The position numbers and the translations under genes are program-made. 64,000 bases of DNA from Bacteroidota bacterium (lineage in GTDB: Bacteria > Bacteroidota > JABWAT01): assembly GCA_023151185.1 (NCBI GenBank), contig JAKLJL010000001.1, positions 124,001 to 188,000 on the forward strand, read 5' to 3'. Below are positions 25,693 to 33,976 of the stretch, piece by piece. The notes under the pieces were generated by a model. That model saw only the letters and a program-made list of their open reading frames with translations, had not been told where the DNA came from and made no database searches. How positions within the stretch are numbered: position 1 is the first letter of the stretch; the number at the start of each line of letters is the position of its first letter.

Positions 25693-26430
25693 TTACCTCC
25701 CCTGTACTTTCAGCAGATTGGTTTTTTTACGAATGGTTCTGATGGTAATAAAAATGATAAATCCGGCACTTACCGCAATCAGCCAGAAAAAGCTGAGTTT
25801 GAGCTGATTAAACAGGATCAGGTTTCTGAACAGATCCACATAAGCAAAAGAAATGATGGCGGCAAAAAAACCGTTCTCTTCCCGTTTTAACACATTCCGG
25901 AAAGAAAATTCAAGTCCGGGTTTGCTCCATTGACTGAACCGTGGGATAAAGGCTGGCGTTCTTTCAGCCCAATGAAGGTAGGTTTGCCCAAATTTGTTCC
26001 GGAGAAAAAATTCTTCCGCAAACATAATCCGTTCATAATAAATCCAGAAAACCAGGGCAATGGCCAGAGAAAACCACCAGTTCCCGATGTAAAGCACAAT
26101 TCCCATCCACATAAAGAAATTACCCAGATATAACGGATGCCGGACAGTCGAATAAATTCCTTCTGTATTCAGGACTTCTGCAACCTGCTTTTTGGTGTTT
26201 CTGCCCGAGGTAAACCGGGGGACGTACCCAATGGCAACCGACCGGATGAAAAGCCCAAGGAAACTAACAGCAAGACACAGCCCGATTGCCCAGGGATTCT
26301 GGTGTGAAAAGGCGGGATCCCGGTCAAAATAAAGAACCAGACTGGCAAAGATATACAGAACCAGCGGAAGATAAGTGCGGTATCTGAACAGCCAGTTTCC
26401 GGTTTTGTCAAATTCTTCGATGAGTGCCAT
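25693..26430 (-). CDS. ICMT/PEMT-like membrane methyltransferase
   Basis: The 245-aa polytopic membrane protein has the motif set of isoprenylcysteine carboxyl methyltransferase-like and phospholipid methyltransferases: 'YSTVRHPLYLGNFFMWMGIV' (RHPxY for SAM binding), then 'ERIMFAEEFFLRNKFGQTY'. In bacteria these methylate lipids, including lipid phosphates. The substrate here is unknown. A near-consensus -7 box (TATCTTCG) lies upstream on the minus strand. Confidence 0.75.
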   Translation of the reverse strand: MALIEEFDKTGNWLFRYRTYLPLVLYIFASLVLYFDRDPAFSHQNPWAIGLCLAVSFLGLFIRSVAIGYVPRFTSGRNTKKQVAEVLNTEGIYSTVRHPLYLGNFFMWMGIVLYIGNWWFSLAIALVFWIYYERIMFAEEFFLRNKFGQTYLHWAERTPAFIPRFSQWSKPGLEFSFRNVLKREENGFFAAIISFAYVDLFRNLILFNQLKLSFFWLIAVSAGFIIFITIRTIRKKTNLLKVQGR

Positions 26431-26590
26431 GGCAGTAAATCCTGTTAAAAGTTGGGACGAAGATAAAAAAGAAAGTAACTAAAATGAATTTCACGCCTGT
26501 GAGTACACCTGATTCAGAGATTTTAGGCCAATCAGTTTAAACTTTCGGGGCAGACCTCTATCTTCATCAGCGGAAAGTTGAGTCAGAAAA

Positions 26591-27595
26591 ATGGAAATTA
26601 AGACCTTTACCGATATTTTTAAGTGGTGCCAGACGGTTCCTTTTTCTCCGGTATTGCTGGTGGTTTCTGATGAGCATTATGTTCTGCAGCAGGCAGAGAA
26701 AATCCTGGTCAGCCGGTTTTACGACGGAACCGCCAAAGATTTCAATTATTCAATCGTCTACGGATCAGAATCAACAGGATCTGAAGTGGCCGGCCTGGCT
26801 GCTTCATACCCCATGATGGCAGACCGGCGGGCAGTTATTGTCAGGGAAGCCGAAAAGCTGAACAAGGAAAAGGAGGTTCTGACCGGGTATATCAAGCGGC
26901 CGGGTCAGACAACGTTTCTTCTGTTTCTGGCAACCAAGGTGAACCGGGCAACAAATCCCTGGAAGGCAATTGACAAACAGTTTACTGCCGAAATGCCGGC
27001 AATTTACGAAAATCATGTCAGGCCCTGGATTCCGGAACTGGCCAAAAGCCACGGACTCTCGATTGCCGAAGATGCCGTTGAGTTTATTCTTTCCACCATG
27101 GGAACCAATATTTCTTTTATTTCTGCCGAGTTTGAAAAAATATCCATAGCCGATGTCCCCGGGAAAAAGCTGACTCTTGATTTGGTGGCCCAGTTGACGG
27201 GAATCCGGCGGGACTGGAACCCTTGGGAATTAAAGGATGCCATTGTGAAAAATGAAGAGGAAAAAGCCCAGATGATTGTGGCCAAAATGATCCAGTCGGG
27301 GGAAAATCCGGTTGGAATGGTTGCCAGTCTGGCCATGTCCTTTAAATCCATGTGGCTGAAATCGTATCAGATTGCGGTAAATAAGACAATGGCACCGCCG
27401 CAGCGGTATCCCGAGCTGATTGAGTTTAATCAGGTTAAGGCAATGGGGCCAAAAGCAGCACGGAAAATTGAATATCTGCTCGAACGGCTCAGTCAGCTTG
27501 ATGCCGGCCTGAAGGGGTTCAGTCCCTTTCCTGCGGATATTCAGTTCGGGAGTTTTATTGCAGATGTCTGCAATTTTGAACGGCGGGAAGACTAA
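26591..27595 (+). CDS. holA: DNA polymerase III delta subunit
   Basis: This clamp-loader subunit opens the sliding clamp. The 334-aa length and the arrangement fit HolA: an N-terminal P-loop-like fold without Walker A ('FSPVLLVVSDEHYVLQQAEK'), 'DRRAVIVREAEKL' in the middle, and the helical collar domain at the end ('MGPKAARKIEYLLERLSQLD'). Sequence conservation is low in this family, so the call rests on overall pattern. It precedes the sigma factor gene by 56 bases. Confidence 0.82.
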   Translation: MEIKTFTDIFKWCQTVPFSPVLLVVSDEHYVLQQAEKILVSRFYDGTAKDFNYSIVYGSESTGSEVAGLAASYPMMADRRAVIVREAEKLNKEKEVLTGYIKRPGQTTFLLFLATKVNRATNPWKAIDKQFTAEMPAIYENHVRPWIPELAKSHGLSIAEDAVEFILSTMGTNISFISAEFEKISIADVPGKKLTLDLVAQLTGIRRDWNPWELKDAIVKNEEEKAQMIVAKMIQSGENPVGMVASLAMSFKSMWLKSYQIAVNKTMAPPQRYPELIEFNQVKAMGPKAARKIEYLLERLSQLDAGLKGFSPFPADIQFGSFIADVCNFERRED

Positions 27596-27651
27596 CCGGG
27601 AACCTTCATACCTGACCGGGGTAAAACCGGAAAGTGAAAGGAGGCCAGAGG

Positions 27652-28302
27652 ATGACGACTGCACTTTCTCTTGCACTGACTGAACCGGCAACTGAACTTC
27701 CCAATCTGAATCGGCGGATCATGCTGAATGAACTGACAAACGAAGACTTGCTGATCCTGCTTCGTGAGGGAAAGGAAGAGGCATTCCCGGTCTTTGTCCG
27801 CCGGTTTAAGGCACCCTTGTTTAACACGGTTTTCAGATATCTGGGCAGCCGGGAAGATGCTGAGGATATCGTTCAGGAGGCATTTGTTAAGGTCTTTCTG
27901 AACTCTGACCGGTACGACTCCTCCTTCAGGGCTTCAACCTGGGTATACACAATTGCCCTCAATCTGGCACGTTCTGCCTATAAAAGGAAACACCGCTGGC
28001 TTATTTTCAGCTCTGCCTTAAGGCGGGAAGAGGATGATCCGGATTTTATGGATACCATCCCGGATGAGTCTCTTTCTCCTGAGTTTTTCCAGGATCACGC
28101 CAATCAGATGGAAATTATCGAAACCGCCCTGTCAAAAATTAATCCGGTATTCAGGGAAGCCGTAATTCTCCGGGATATGGACGGGCTGAGTTATGAAGAG
28201 ATTGCAGTGATCATGAACATCGGAATCGGAACAGTGAAAAGTAAAATTAACCGGGGACGGGCATTGCTCAAGCACTATATACAAAAGGAACTTGACCGGT
28301 AA
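27652..28302 (+). CDS. ECF-type RNA polymerase sigma factor
   Basis: The 216-aa sigma-70 family protein has region 2 ('YLGSREDAEDIVQEAFVKVF' and 'STWVYTIALNLARSAYKRK') and region 4 ('MDGLSYEEIAVIMNIGIGTV' followed by 'KSKINRGRALLKHY'). The ATG at 27652 follows a strong SD (aaaggagg) at good spacing; an in-frame GTG at 27634 lies before that SD. The next gene encodes a zinc-finger anti-sigma factor one base later, so activity is probably held at the membrane until a signal releases it. Confidence 0.9.
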   Translation: MTTALSLALTEPATELPNLNRRIMLNELTNEDLLILLREGKEEAFPVFVRRFKAPLFNTVFRYLGSREDAEDIVQEAFVKVFLNSDRYDSSFRASTWVYTIALNLARSAYKRKHRWLIFSSALRREEDDPDFMDTIPDESLSPEFFQDHANQMEIIETALSKINPVFREAVILRDMDGLSYEEIAVIMNIGIGTVKSKINRGRALLKHYIQKELDR

Positions 28303-28303
28303 A

Positions 28304-28708
28304 ATGAACGATTTCTGCTCAGAAAACTGGGAACGGAAAATCCAGTCGTTTCTCCATCAGCCAACTCAAGGGGTTAAACGGGAGGTTCAGGATCACATCC
28401 GGATCTGTCCGGCCTGCAAATCCGCATTAGATGAGCATCTTGGCATCCGGAAGGTTCTGAAAGTGTTGCCTGATGAAGAACCGGGAGAGGAGTTTGACCG
28501 TCGGCTGTCCCGCCGGATTCAATTCATTAAGCAGGAAAGAAACCGTCCGGTTTTCCGGTATTTCGAAGTGTTCAATATATTCTTTACGATTATCATTGGC
28601 GTGATGATTGTCGTGTTGTTTTTTCTGTTCAGCCGGATGGCAGAATCCATAGAAAAGAAAAAGGATAAACAGGATCCGCCTAAACAGGAAGTTATTCTCC
28701 CGGATTAA
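28304..28708 (+). CDS. Zinc-finger anti-sigma factor
   Basis: The 134-aa protein has the zf-HC2 motif H-x3-C-x2-C at 'DHIRICPACKSAL' (H31, C35, C38) and one transmembrane segment at about residues 89-109 ('FFTIIIGVMIVVLFFLF'). A short charged tail lies on the far side. This matches membrane-anchored ZAS proteins that bind an ECF sigma factor. It starts one base after the sigma stop. Its 3' end overlaps the convergent recX by 4 bases. Confidence 0.85.
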   Translation: MNDFCSENWERKIQSFLHQPTQGVKREVQDHIRICPACKSALDEHLGIRKVLKVLPDEEPGEEFDRRLSRRIQFIKQERNRPVFRYFEVFNIFFTIIIGVMIVVLFFLFSRMAESIEKKKDKQDPPKQEVILPD

Positions 28709-29331
28709 TCCGGTGAAGGAAGTTCACTGTTCCCGGTCATTTGCCGGATCTCAGTCCAGGAGAAGCCCCGGTACCGAAGATACCTGGCTGCTTTAATCTG
28801 GTTTCCCTGGTCGGACAGTGGTGAAAATTTTTTCCGGATTTTCTCAGCCAGCCTGTTAATCACTTCCGGATCCGGCTTTTCATCTGCCAGAAGATCCCGG
28901 ATTAACGCTTCTGCAATTCCTCTTTTTTTAAGTTCCTGCCGCAACCTTCCGGTCCCCCAGCCTTTTAAATTTTTCCCATCAGAAATCAGACTGCGGGAAT
29001 AGGCTTCATCATTAACCCAGCCCAGATGACGGGCTTTTTCAAGTAGGGCACTGATCAGATCCGGCTGGAAACCTTTCCTGATCATTTTTTGGCGGAGCCT
29101 GAATTCAGACTGGCCTGTTTTGGACAGACTTTTTTCCAGCCACTCCCAGGCTGCATCAGTTGAAACGGCCTGTTCAAGCTGGTGAATCTGAACGGAAGTC
29201 AGTGGTTGGTTAACCGGCAGACAGAGGGCATAAAATCGTTCGGCAGAAAGTCCGGCAAAGAACTTTCCGCCAATGAAAACAGAAACCCGCCCCTGATCAG
29301 ATTTCTGGGGTTGAATGTCTGTGATGGTCAC
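28705..29331 (-). CDS. recX: RecX regulatory protein
   Basis: The 208-aa protein has the three-helix RecX repeats, with 'EFRLRQKMIRKGFQPDLI' and 'WVNDEAYSRSLISDGKNLKG', then 'LRQELKKRGIAEALIRDLL'. RecX binds RecA filaments and limits recombinase activity. It starts 3 bases after the recA stop on the same strand, which supports the assignment. Confidence 0.9.
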   Translation of the reverse strand: MTITDIQPQKSDQGRVSVFIGGKFFAGLSAERFYALCLPVNQPLTSVQIHQLEQAVSTDAAWEWLEKSLSKTGQSEFRLRQKMIRKGFQPDLISALLEKARHLGWVNDEAYSRSLISDGKNLKGWGTGRLRQELKKRGIAEALIRDLLADEKPDPEVINRLAEKIRKKFSPLSDQGNQIKAARYLRYRGFSWTEIRQMTGNSELPSPD

Positions 29332-29334
29332 AGG

Positions 29335-30381
29335 TTATTTGGATTTTCCCTTGCCGGATTCCGGTTGGGGCTGTTCTGCTTCCGGAAAACCCATTGTCCG
29401 TTTAATTTTGCCTTCGATTTCGGCAGCGAGATCAGGATTTTCAATAAGAATCCGTTTCACCGACTCTCGTCCCTGGCCGAGTTTTTCTTCTCCGTAACTG
29501 AACCAGCTTCCGCTTTTACCGATAATTTTGTGATCAACTCCAAGGTCTATAATTTCCCCGATTTTGGAGATTCCTTCCCCGAAATTGATATCAAATTCAC
29601 ATTCCGTAAAGGGTGGGGCAACCTTATTTTTGACAATTTTCACCTTCGTCCGGTTTCCGACAACGGTTTCGCCTTCCTTGATCGTTCCGATTTTCCGGAT
29701 ATCCATCCGGATTGAGGCATAAAATTTCAGTGATTTACCACCGGTGGTAGTTTCGGGATTTCCGAACATGACACCGATTTTTTCACGGAGCTGATTAATA
29801 AAAATAGCAATGCACCCGGTCTTTGAAATGGTTCCGGTCAGCTTTCGGAGTGCCTGAGACATCAACCTGGCCTGCAGACCGACGTGGCTGTCTCCCATTT
29901 CGCCCTCAATTTCAGCTTTCGGTACCAGGGCAGCAACCGAGTCGATCACCAGAACATCCAGGGCACCTGAACGAACCAGGGTTTCGGCAATTTCCAGAGC
30001 CTGCTCCCCGTTATCCGGTTGGGAGATCAGCAGGTTTTTGGTGTCAACGCCTAATTTTTCGGCATATCTGGGGTCAAAAGCATGTTCCGCATCAACAATT
30101 GCACACAAACCGCCCTGTTTCTGGGCTTCTGCGATGATATGGGTGGCCAGAGTTGTTTTACCAGAGGATTCCGGTCCGTAAATCTCAATAATCCGGCCTC
30201 TGGGAACGCCTCCGACGCCAAGAGAATAGTCCAGTGAAATGGATCCGGAAGAAATGGTCCGGATTGGCGCATTTGGCCTGTCTCCGAGCCGCATGATCGT
30301 TCCTTTTCCGTAAGCACGGTCAAGTGTTTCAATTGCGACACCAAGAGCTTTTAATTTTCCTTCGTTAATTTCGACAGCCAT
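29335..30381 (-). CDS. recA: RecA recombinase
   Basis: This ATP-dependent strand-exchange protein and SOS co-protease has Walker A 'GPESSGKT' (residues 69-76), Walker B '[17 protein letters not shown]', loop L1/L2 regions ('[14 protein letters not shown]', '[17 protein letters not shown]') and the usual C-terminal domain. The length of 348 aa is normal. A perfect CTGT-N8-ACAG palindrome lies 86 bases upstream, so it is probably LexA-regulated. It sits between cinA and recX on the same strand, a common arrangement. Confidence 0.97.
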   Translation of the reverse strand: MAVEINEGKLKALGVAIETLDRAYGKGTIMRLGDRPNAPIRTISSGSISLDYSLGVGGVPRGRIIEIYGPESSGKTTLATHIIAEAQKQGGLCAIVDAEHAFDPRYAEKLGVDTKNLLISQPDNGEQALEIAETLVRSGALDVLVIDSVAALVPKAEIEGEMGDSHVGLQARLMSQALRKLTGTISKTGCIAIFINQLREKIGVMFGNPETTTGGKSLKFYASIRMDIRKIGTIKEGETVVGNRTKVKIVKNKVAPPFTECEFDINFGEGISKIGEIIDLGVDHKIIGKSGSWFSYGEEKLGQGRESVKRILIENPDLAAEIEGKIKRTMGFPEAEQPQPESGKGKSK

Positions 30382-30466
30382 GGAGGTTTCCTTTCAATAC
30401 TAATTGGACACTTTAATTGAATTCTCCCAAACATGCAGGATGTTTTGCAAAAAAGCAATAAAAGTG

Positions 30467-30482
30467 CTGTAAAAAATAACAG
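30467..30482. promoter_or_regulatory. Candidate LexA box upstream of recA
   Basis: CTGTAAAAAATAACAG is a perfect CTGT-N8-ACAG palindrome, the E. coli-type LexA operator. It lies between the cinA stop and the recA start. The same pattern occurs upstream of lexA in this window. Confidence 0.6.
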
Positions 30483-30547
30483 TAGTTGGTCTGTAATGGT
30501 GAATACCCGGGATCAGGCGTTCAACAGGTAAAAATAGGAAATTGAGG

Positions 30548-31810
30548 TCAGGGTTGCAATCGGGGCGAAATGAATTCCCGAAGCAGATTCAGGGCAGAAA
30601 AGGCGGCCCGTTCCTTTATCATCTTCCGGTCGCCGGGAATCAGCAGTCTGCGGGTTTCTGTTTGTGCGGCCGAGGAGGCAGATACAAAAACAAGGCCGAC
30701 CGGTTTTTCCTGACTTCCCCCGCCGGGACCGGCAATACCGGTAACCGCAAGACCGAAATCAGTTCCCGTCCGCTTTCTGATGCCTTCCGCCATTTCCGCA
30801 GCAGTTGCTTCACTGACAGCGCCAAATCTGTTCAGAGTTTCCGTTCTGACATCCAGAAAGACAGTCTTTGCTGAATTTGAATAGGTGACGAGTGAAGCCA
30901 TGAATACGTCTGAGGCCCCCGGGATGTTGGTCAGCTTGTCTCCGATCAGACCGCCGGTTATGGACTCTGCAACTGATAGTGTTTGTCCGGCACTTTTCAA
31001 TTGGCGGATCACTGCTGCCTCAAGATCCTCGTCTTCTGAGCTGTAAAAATGGGAACCTGCTTTTTCAGCGAGAAAAGCAGTCAGCCTGTCCAGCTCTTTT
31101 TCAAGCTTAACAGAATCATCTCCCTTGACCATCACCCTGAGCCGGACTCCGGAGAAGGAGGGCAGAAAGGCAAGCGTTGCATTCCCCGGCAGAAACTGCT
31201 CAACCGGGCCAATCCGTTCGGCAAGAGTTGATTCGGGAATTCCGGTGGTCCTGAGAGTTTTCTGGAGAATAATGCTGGTTGTATTTTTCTGTTTCAGAAC
31301 CGGCCGGATCCGTTCATCCATCAGGAATTTCATTTCAGTCGGGACGCCGGGGAGCACAAAAAGGTCGTGGCCGTTTCTGGAAAACCACAATCCCGGTGCC
31401 GTTCCGGTTTCGTTGATCAGAGCTCTGGCGGTTGAAGGAACATCGGCCTGCTGCAGGTTCAGGTCTGAGACCGTCCGGCCCCGTTTTTCAAAAATCTGAC
31501 GGATAACGGCAAGCTGCTCTTCTGACCGGACCCAGGTACCGCCAAAAAGTTTCAGAAGAACAGCTTTGGTAATATCATCGTGTGTCGGACCGAGACCTCC
31601 GGTTGTAATGACAACATTGTAGTTGTCCAGGCAGTCTGAAATGGTGGACCGGATCGCTTCCTCCCTGTCGCTGACCGAAATGATGGTTTCAACTGAATAG
31701 CCGAGTTCCGTCAGGCGGATGCTGAGGTGGGTGGCATTGGTGTTTACAATCTGCCCAATGAGAATTTCATCACCAATGGTGATCAGTGCAGCCGTCAGCC
31801 CAGAATCCAT
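30548..31810 (-). CDS. cinA: CinA family protein (nicotinamide-nucleotide amidase)
   Basis: The full-length 420-aa CinA has an N-terminal MoaB/COG1058-like domain ('ALITIGDEILIGQIVNTNAT', 'VVITTGGLGPTHDDITK') and a C-terminal CinA deamidase domain ('SVAESITGGLIGDKLTNIPG', 'GLAVTGIAGPGGGSQEKPVG'). It recycles pyridine nucleotides, and the gene is often next to recA as here. Its start lies 16 bases inside the pgpA 3' end. Confidence 0.92.
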   Translation of the reverse strand: MDSGLTAALITIGDEILIGQIVNTNATHLSIRLTELGYSVETIISVSDREEAIRSTISDCLDNYNVVITTGGLGPTHDDITKAVLLKLFGGTWVRSEEQLAVIRQIFEKRGRTVSDLNLQQADVPSTARALINETGTAPGLWFSRNGHDLFVLPGVPTEMKFLMDERIRPVLKQKNTTSIILQKTLRTTGIPESTLAERIGPVEQFLPGNATLAFLPSFSGVRLRVMVKGDDSVKLEKELDRLTAFLAEKAGSHFYSSEDEDLEAAVIRQLKSAGQTLSVAESITGGLIGDKLTNIPGASDVFMASLVTYSNSAKTVFLDVRTETLNRFGAVSEATAAEMAEGIRKRTGTDFGLAVTGIAGPGGGSQEKPVGLVFVSASSAAQTETRRLLIPGDRKMIKERAAFSALNLLREFISPRLQP

Positions 31811-32250
31811 TTCAGCGCCCCAATCAAAAGTAGAGTATAGGTACCGGCAAGCAGATCATCCAGCATGATGCCCCACCCGCCGGGTAAACTCTGAAGCCGG
31901 TTTATTTTCCAGATTTTGGATATGTCGAAGAACCGGAAAAGAACAAAAGAGGTTCCGGCCAGAAGCAGATCGGTTGAAGAGAGAACCATCAGCGGGAGTA
32001 ACTGTCCTGAAACTTCATCAAGTACAAACCAGTCCGGGTCTTTTTCAGAGAATACCTCGGAGCGGTAGCCGAGCCAGATTCCGGCTGCCGTTACCAAAAT
32101 GAAGACAGAAACCAGAACGGGAAGGGAAGAAAAACCGGGAATCAGCAGGAACAGTAAAACCGGAACGAGGCTTCCCCAGGTACCGGGGGCTTTAGGCAGC
32201 AATCCGGCACCAAAACAGGATCCCAGCAGTCTGACCCAGACAGAACTCAT
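31795..32250 (-). CDS. pgpA: Phosphatidylglycerophosphatase A
   Basis: The 151-aa membrane protein shows the PgpA motifs 'GAGLLPKAPGTWGSL', 'DPDWFVLDEVSGQ' and 'GGWGIMLDDLLAG'. It dephosphorylates phosphatidylglycerol phosphate to phosphatidylglycerol. The gene that makes its substrate, pgsA, lies just upstream (2 bases apart), so the two catalyse consecutive steps. The usual 'FDIxKPxP' motif is altered to 'FDISKIWKI', which is unusual and may affect activity. Confidence 0.85.
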   Translation of the reverse strand: MSSVWVRLLGSCFGAGLLPKAPGTWGSLVPVLLFLLIPGFSSLPVLVSVFILVTAAGIWLGYRSEVFSEKDPDWFVLDEVSGQLLPLMVLSSTDLLLAGTSFVLFRFFDISKIWKINRLQSLPGGWGIMLDDLLAGTYTLLLIGALKWILG

Positions 32251-32252
32251 GA

Positions 32253-32858
32253 TCAGGAAGATTTCTTTTTATTCAGCGAAAAATCTTCAATCAGATAGAC
32301 GAGTCCGCTGAAAAGGGTGTAAAGTGTGATTCCCCAGAACAGAATCTCCAGCAAGGAGGAGGTCAGGAAGGCTTCCAGAAAGGGTGTCAGTATTTTGCCT
32401 TCCGGCCGGATTCTTGGATAGAGAACAGCGAAAAGGACCAGGTAAATGACCACGATCTGTGATGCTGTTTTCCATTTGGCAATCAGGTTTGCCGGGATTG
32501 ATTTCCCTTTCATTTCTTCATAAATCCGGTACAGAGTTAAGGAAATATCCCGGATAATAATTACCAGAACCATCCAAAGGGACATGATTCCCGCATCATA
32601 AAAGGCGAGAAATGCGGCACTTGTCAGGATTTTATCGGCCAGCGGGTCGAGGAATTTTCCCAGCCGGCTGATTTCGCCAAGTTTTCTGGCAAGGTATCCG
32701 TCATACCAGTCTGTGAGGCTGGCAATTGTAAACACAATGGCACACCACAGAGCTCCCGATGGGGTAGTGATAAAAAATAAGTAGTAAAAGACAGGGGCGA
32801 GAAGAATTCGCAGGTAGGTGAGCTGGTTAGGAAGCGAGAATACCGGATGATGCCACAT
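32253..32858 (-). CDS. pgsA: CDP-diacylglycerol-glycerol-3-phosphate phosphatidyltransferase
   Basis: This CDP-alcohol phosphatidyltransferase has the signature D-x2-D-G-x2-A-R-x8-G-x3-D-x3-D in 'DWYDGYLARKLGEISRLGKF' followed by 'LDPLADK', plus several membrane spans. It makes phosphatidylglycerol phosphate. The start chosen is the ATG at 32858 (MWHHPVFSLPNQLTYLRI), because an upstream start at 32891 would lie inside the terminator stem after rpmB. It is paired with pgpA. The length is 201 aa. Confidence 0.88.
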   Translation of the reverse strand: MWHHPVFSLPNQLTYLRILLAPVFYYLFFITTPSGALWCAIVFTIASLTDWYDGYLARKLGEISRLGKFLDPLADKILTSAAFLAFYDAGIMSLWMVLVIIIRDISLTLYRIYEEMKGKSIPANLIAKWKTASQIVVIYLVLFAVLYPRIRPEGKILTPFLEAFLTSSLLEILFWGITLYTLFSGLVYLIEDFSLNKKKSS

Positions 32859-32876
32859 GGGAACTCTGGAAAAGGG

Positions 32877-32905
32877 AAAAAGCCACAGCAAGGCGTGGCT
32901 TTTTA
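32877..32905 (-). terminator. Terminator between rpmB and pgsA
   Basis: AAAAGCCAC (32878-32886) pairs perfectly with GTGGCTTTT (32895-32903), with A/T runs on both sides. It ends the rpmB transcript; some read-through or a separate promoter must serve pgsA. Confidence 0.8.
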
Positions 32906-32918
32906 TCCATCATTCCGT

Positions 32919-33110
32919 TCAGGCAGATTTGATGACCCGGCCCGATTTAATACAGTTGGTGCACACTTTCAGACGGGTGTGGCGACCTTCTACAATGGCA
33001 TGAACTTTTTGAAGATTTGGCTCCCACCGGCGGCGGGTACGATTGTTGGCGTGACTGACATGGTTCCCGTAAACAGGACCTTTACCGCAGATATCACAAC
33101 GCTTAGCCAT
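32919..33110 (-). CDS. rpmB: Ribosomal protein L28
   Basis: The 63-aa protein is a zinc-ribbon (C+) form of L28, with 'MAKRCDICGKGPVYGNHVSH', 'RRRWEPNLQKV' and 'RLKVCTNCIKSGRV'. The two CxxC pairs bind zinc. It is a single-gene transcript with its own promoter (33171-33202) and terminator. Confidence 0.96.
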   Translation of the reverse strand: MAKRCDICGKGPVYGNHVSHANNRTRRRWEPNLQKVHAIVEGRHTRLKVCTNCIKSGRVIKSA

Positions 33111-33170
33111 GACAAGACCTCTGAAACTTGAATTATGAATAAAATATGGTTGGTTTTTAAATAAGAACTA

Positions 33171-33202
33171 CAAATATAGAACCGATTTCAGGATTATGCA
33201 AA
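33171..33202 (-). promoter_or_regulatory. Promoter for rpmB
   Basis: On the minus strand, TTTG (33202-33199), a 20-base spacer and TATATTTG (33178-33171) match the Bacteroidota TTTG-N20-TAnnTTTG consensus exactly. The expected leader is about 55 bases. Confidence 0.6.
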
Positions 33203-33266
33203 ACCGGTGCTGGAAAAAGTAGGGGTGGTTTTCATTTTCACAGCCAGAGTTCACCTGCTGCTTTCG

Positions 33267-33274
33267 TATCTTTG
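33267..33274 (+). promoter_or_regulatory. -7 box upstream of the TauE/SafE-like gene
   Basis: TATCTTTG matches TAnnTTTG and lies 18 bases before the ATG at 33293. No clear -33 element is seen. Confidence 0.4.
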
Positions 33275-33292
33275 ACTTATTTGAGGAAGAAA

Positions 33293-33976
33293 ATGGAGTT
33301 TCAGTTCGGGTCTCTCGGGTATCCTTTGGTTACCGCACTGCTGGGATCGCTTCATTGCACGGGAATGTGCGGTGGTTTTATCGTCCTGCTGGGAAAATCA
33401 AACCCGGGGACTGTCTGGTATTGGAAGTACCAGGCGGGGAAAACTGCCGGATATGCCCTGATTGGAACCGTCGTAATGGTCTTCTCCTTTTTCCTGACCC
33501 GGTCGGGCGGATTTACCGGAGCCCAGTATCTGCTGACGACAGTTTCGGGATATCTGATGGGACATTATGCGGTACTGTCGCTGATGGGGAAACCCTGGTC
33601 GTTTACCGGTCGTCTTCCCGGATGGATCCACCCGGAAAAAGTGCTGAATTCGTCCTTTCTGTTCGGATTTTTCAACGGGCTGATGCCCTGCGGGCTTGTT
33701 TATATGCTTTTCATTGCCCTTCCGCTGGCACCCGGACCGGCAGAAGGGTATCTGATGATCATCCTGTTCGGACTGGGAACGGTTCCCTCTCTTCTCCTGA
33801 TCAGCCGGCTGCTTGGTTTCATTTCAGGACAAAGCCGGGTATGGGTTGAACGGGTGCTTTACAGTTATCTGCTGCTTTTTGCAGTGGTGACTCTGCTCCG
33901 GGGAAACCCGTTCACCGAAGCATTTGTCCATTCACTCTTCCCTCATTCAGTTCTGAGGTGGTTCCTGTTTACCTGA
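33293..33976 (+). CDS. TauE/SafE-like (DsbD-type) membrane protein
   Basis: The 227-aa polytopic membrane protein has two conserved Cys motifs: 'LLGSLHCTGMCGGFIVL' and 'FFNGLMPCGLVYMLF'. These are typical of the 'sulfite exporter TauE/SafE' group related to DsbD/CcdA and to copper-handling proteins linked with cytochrome oxidase assembly. It may pass electrons or metal across the inner membrane. The start is the ATG at 33293 with SD 'gaggaag'. Its 3' end overlaps the convergent VIT/VWA gene by 8 bases. Confidence 0.75.
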   Translation: MEFQFGSLGYPLVTALLGSLHCTGMCGGFIVLLGKSNPGTVWYWKYQAGKTAGYALIGTVVMVFSFFLTRSGGFTGAQYLLTTVSGYLMGHYAVLSLMGKPWSFTGRLPGWIHPEKVLNSSFLFGFFNGLMPCGLVYMLFIALPLAPGPAEGYLMIILFGLGTVPSLLLISRLLGFISGQSRVWVERVLYSYLLLFAVVTLLRGNPFTEAFVHSLFPHSVLRWFLFT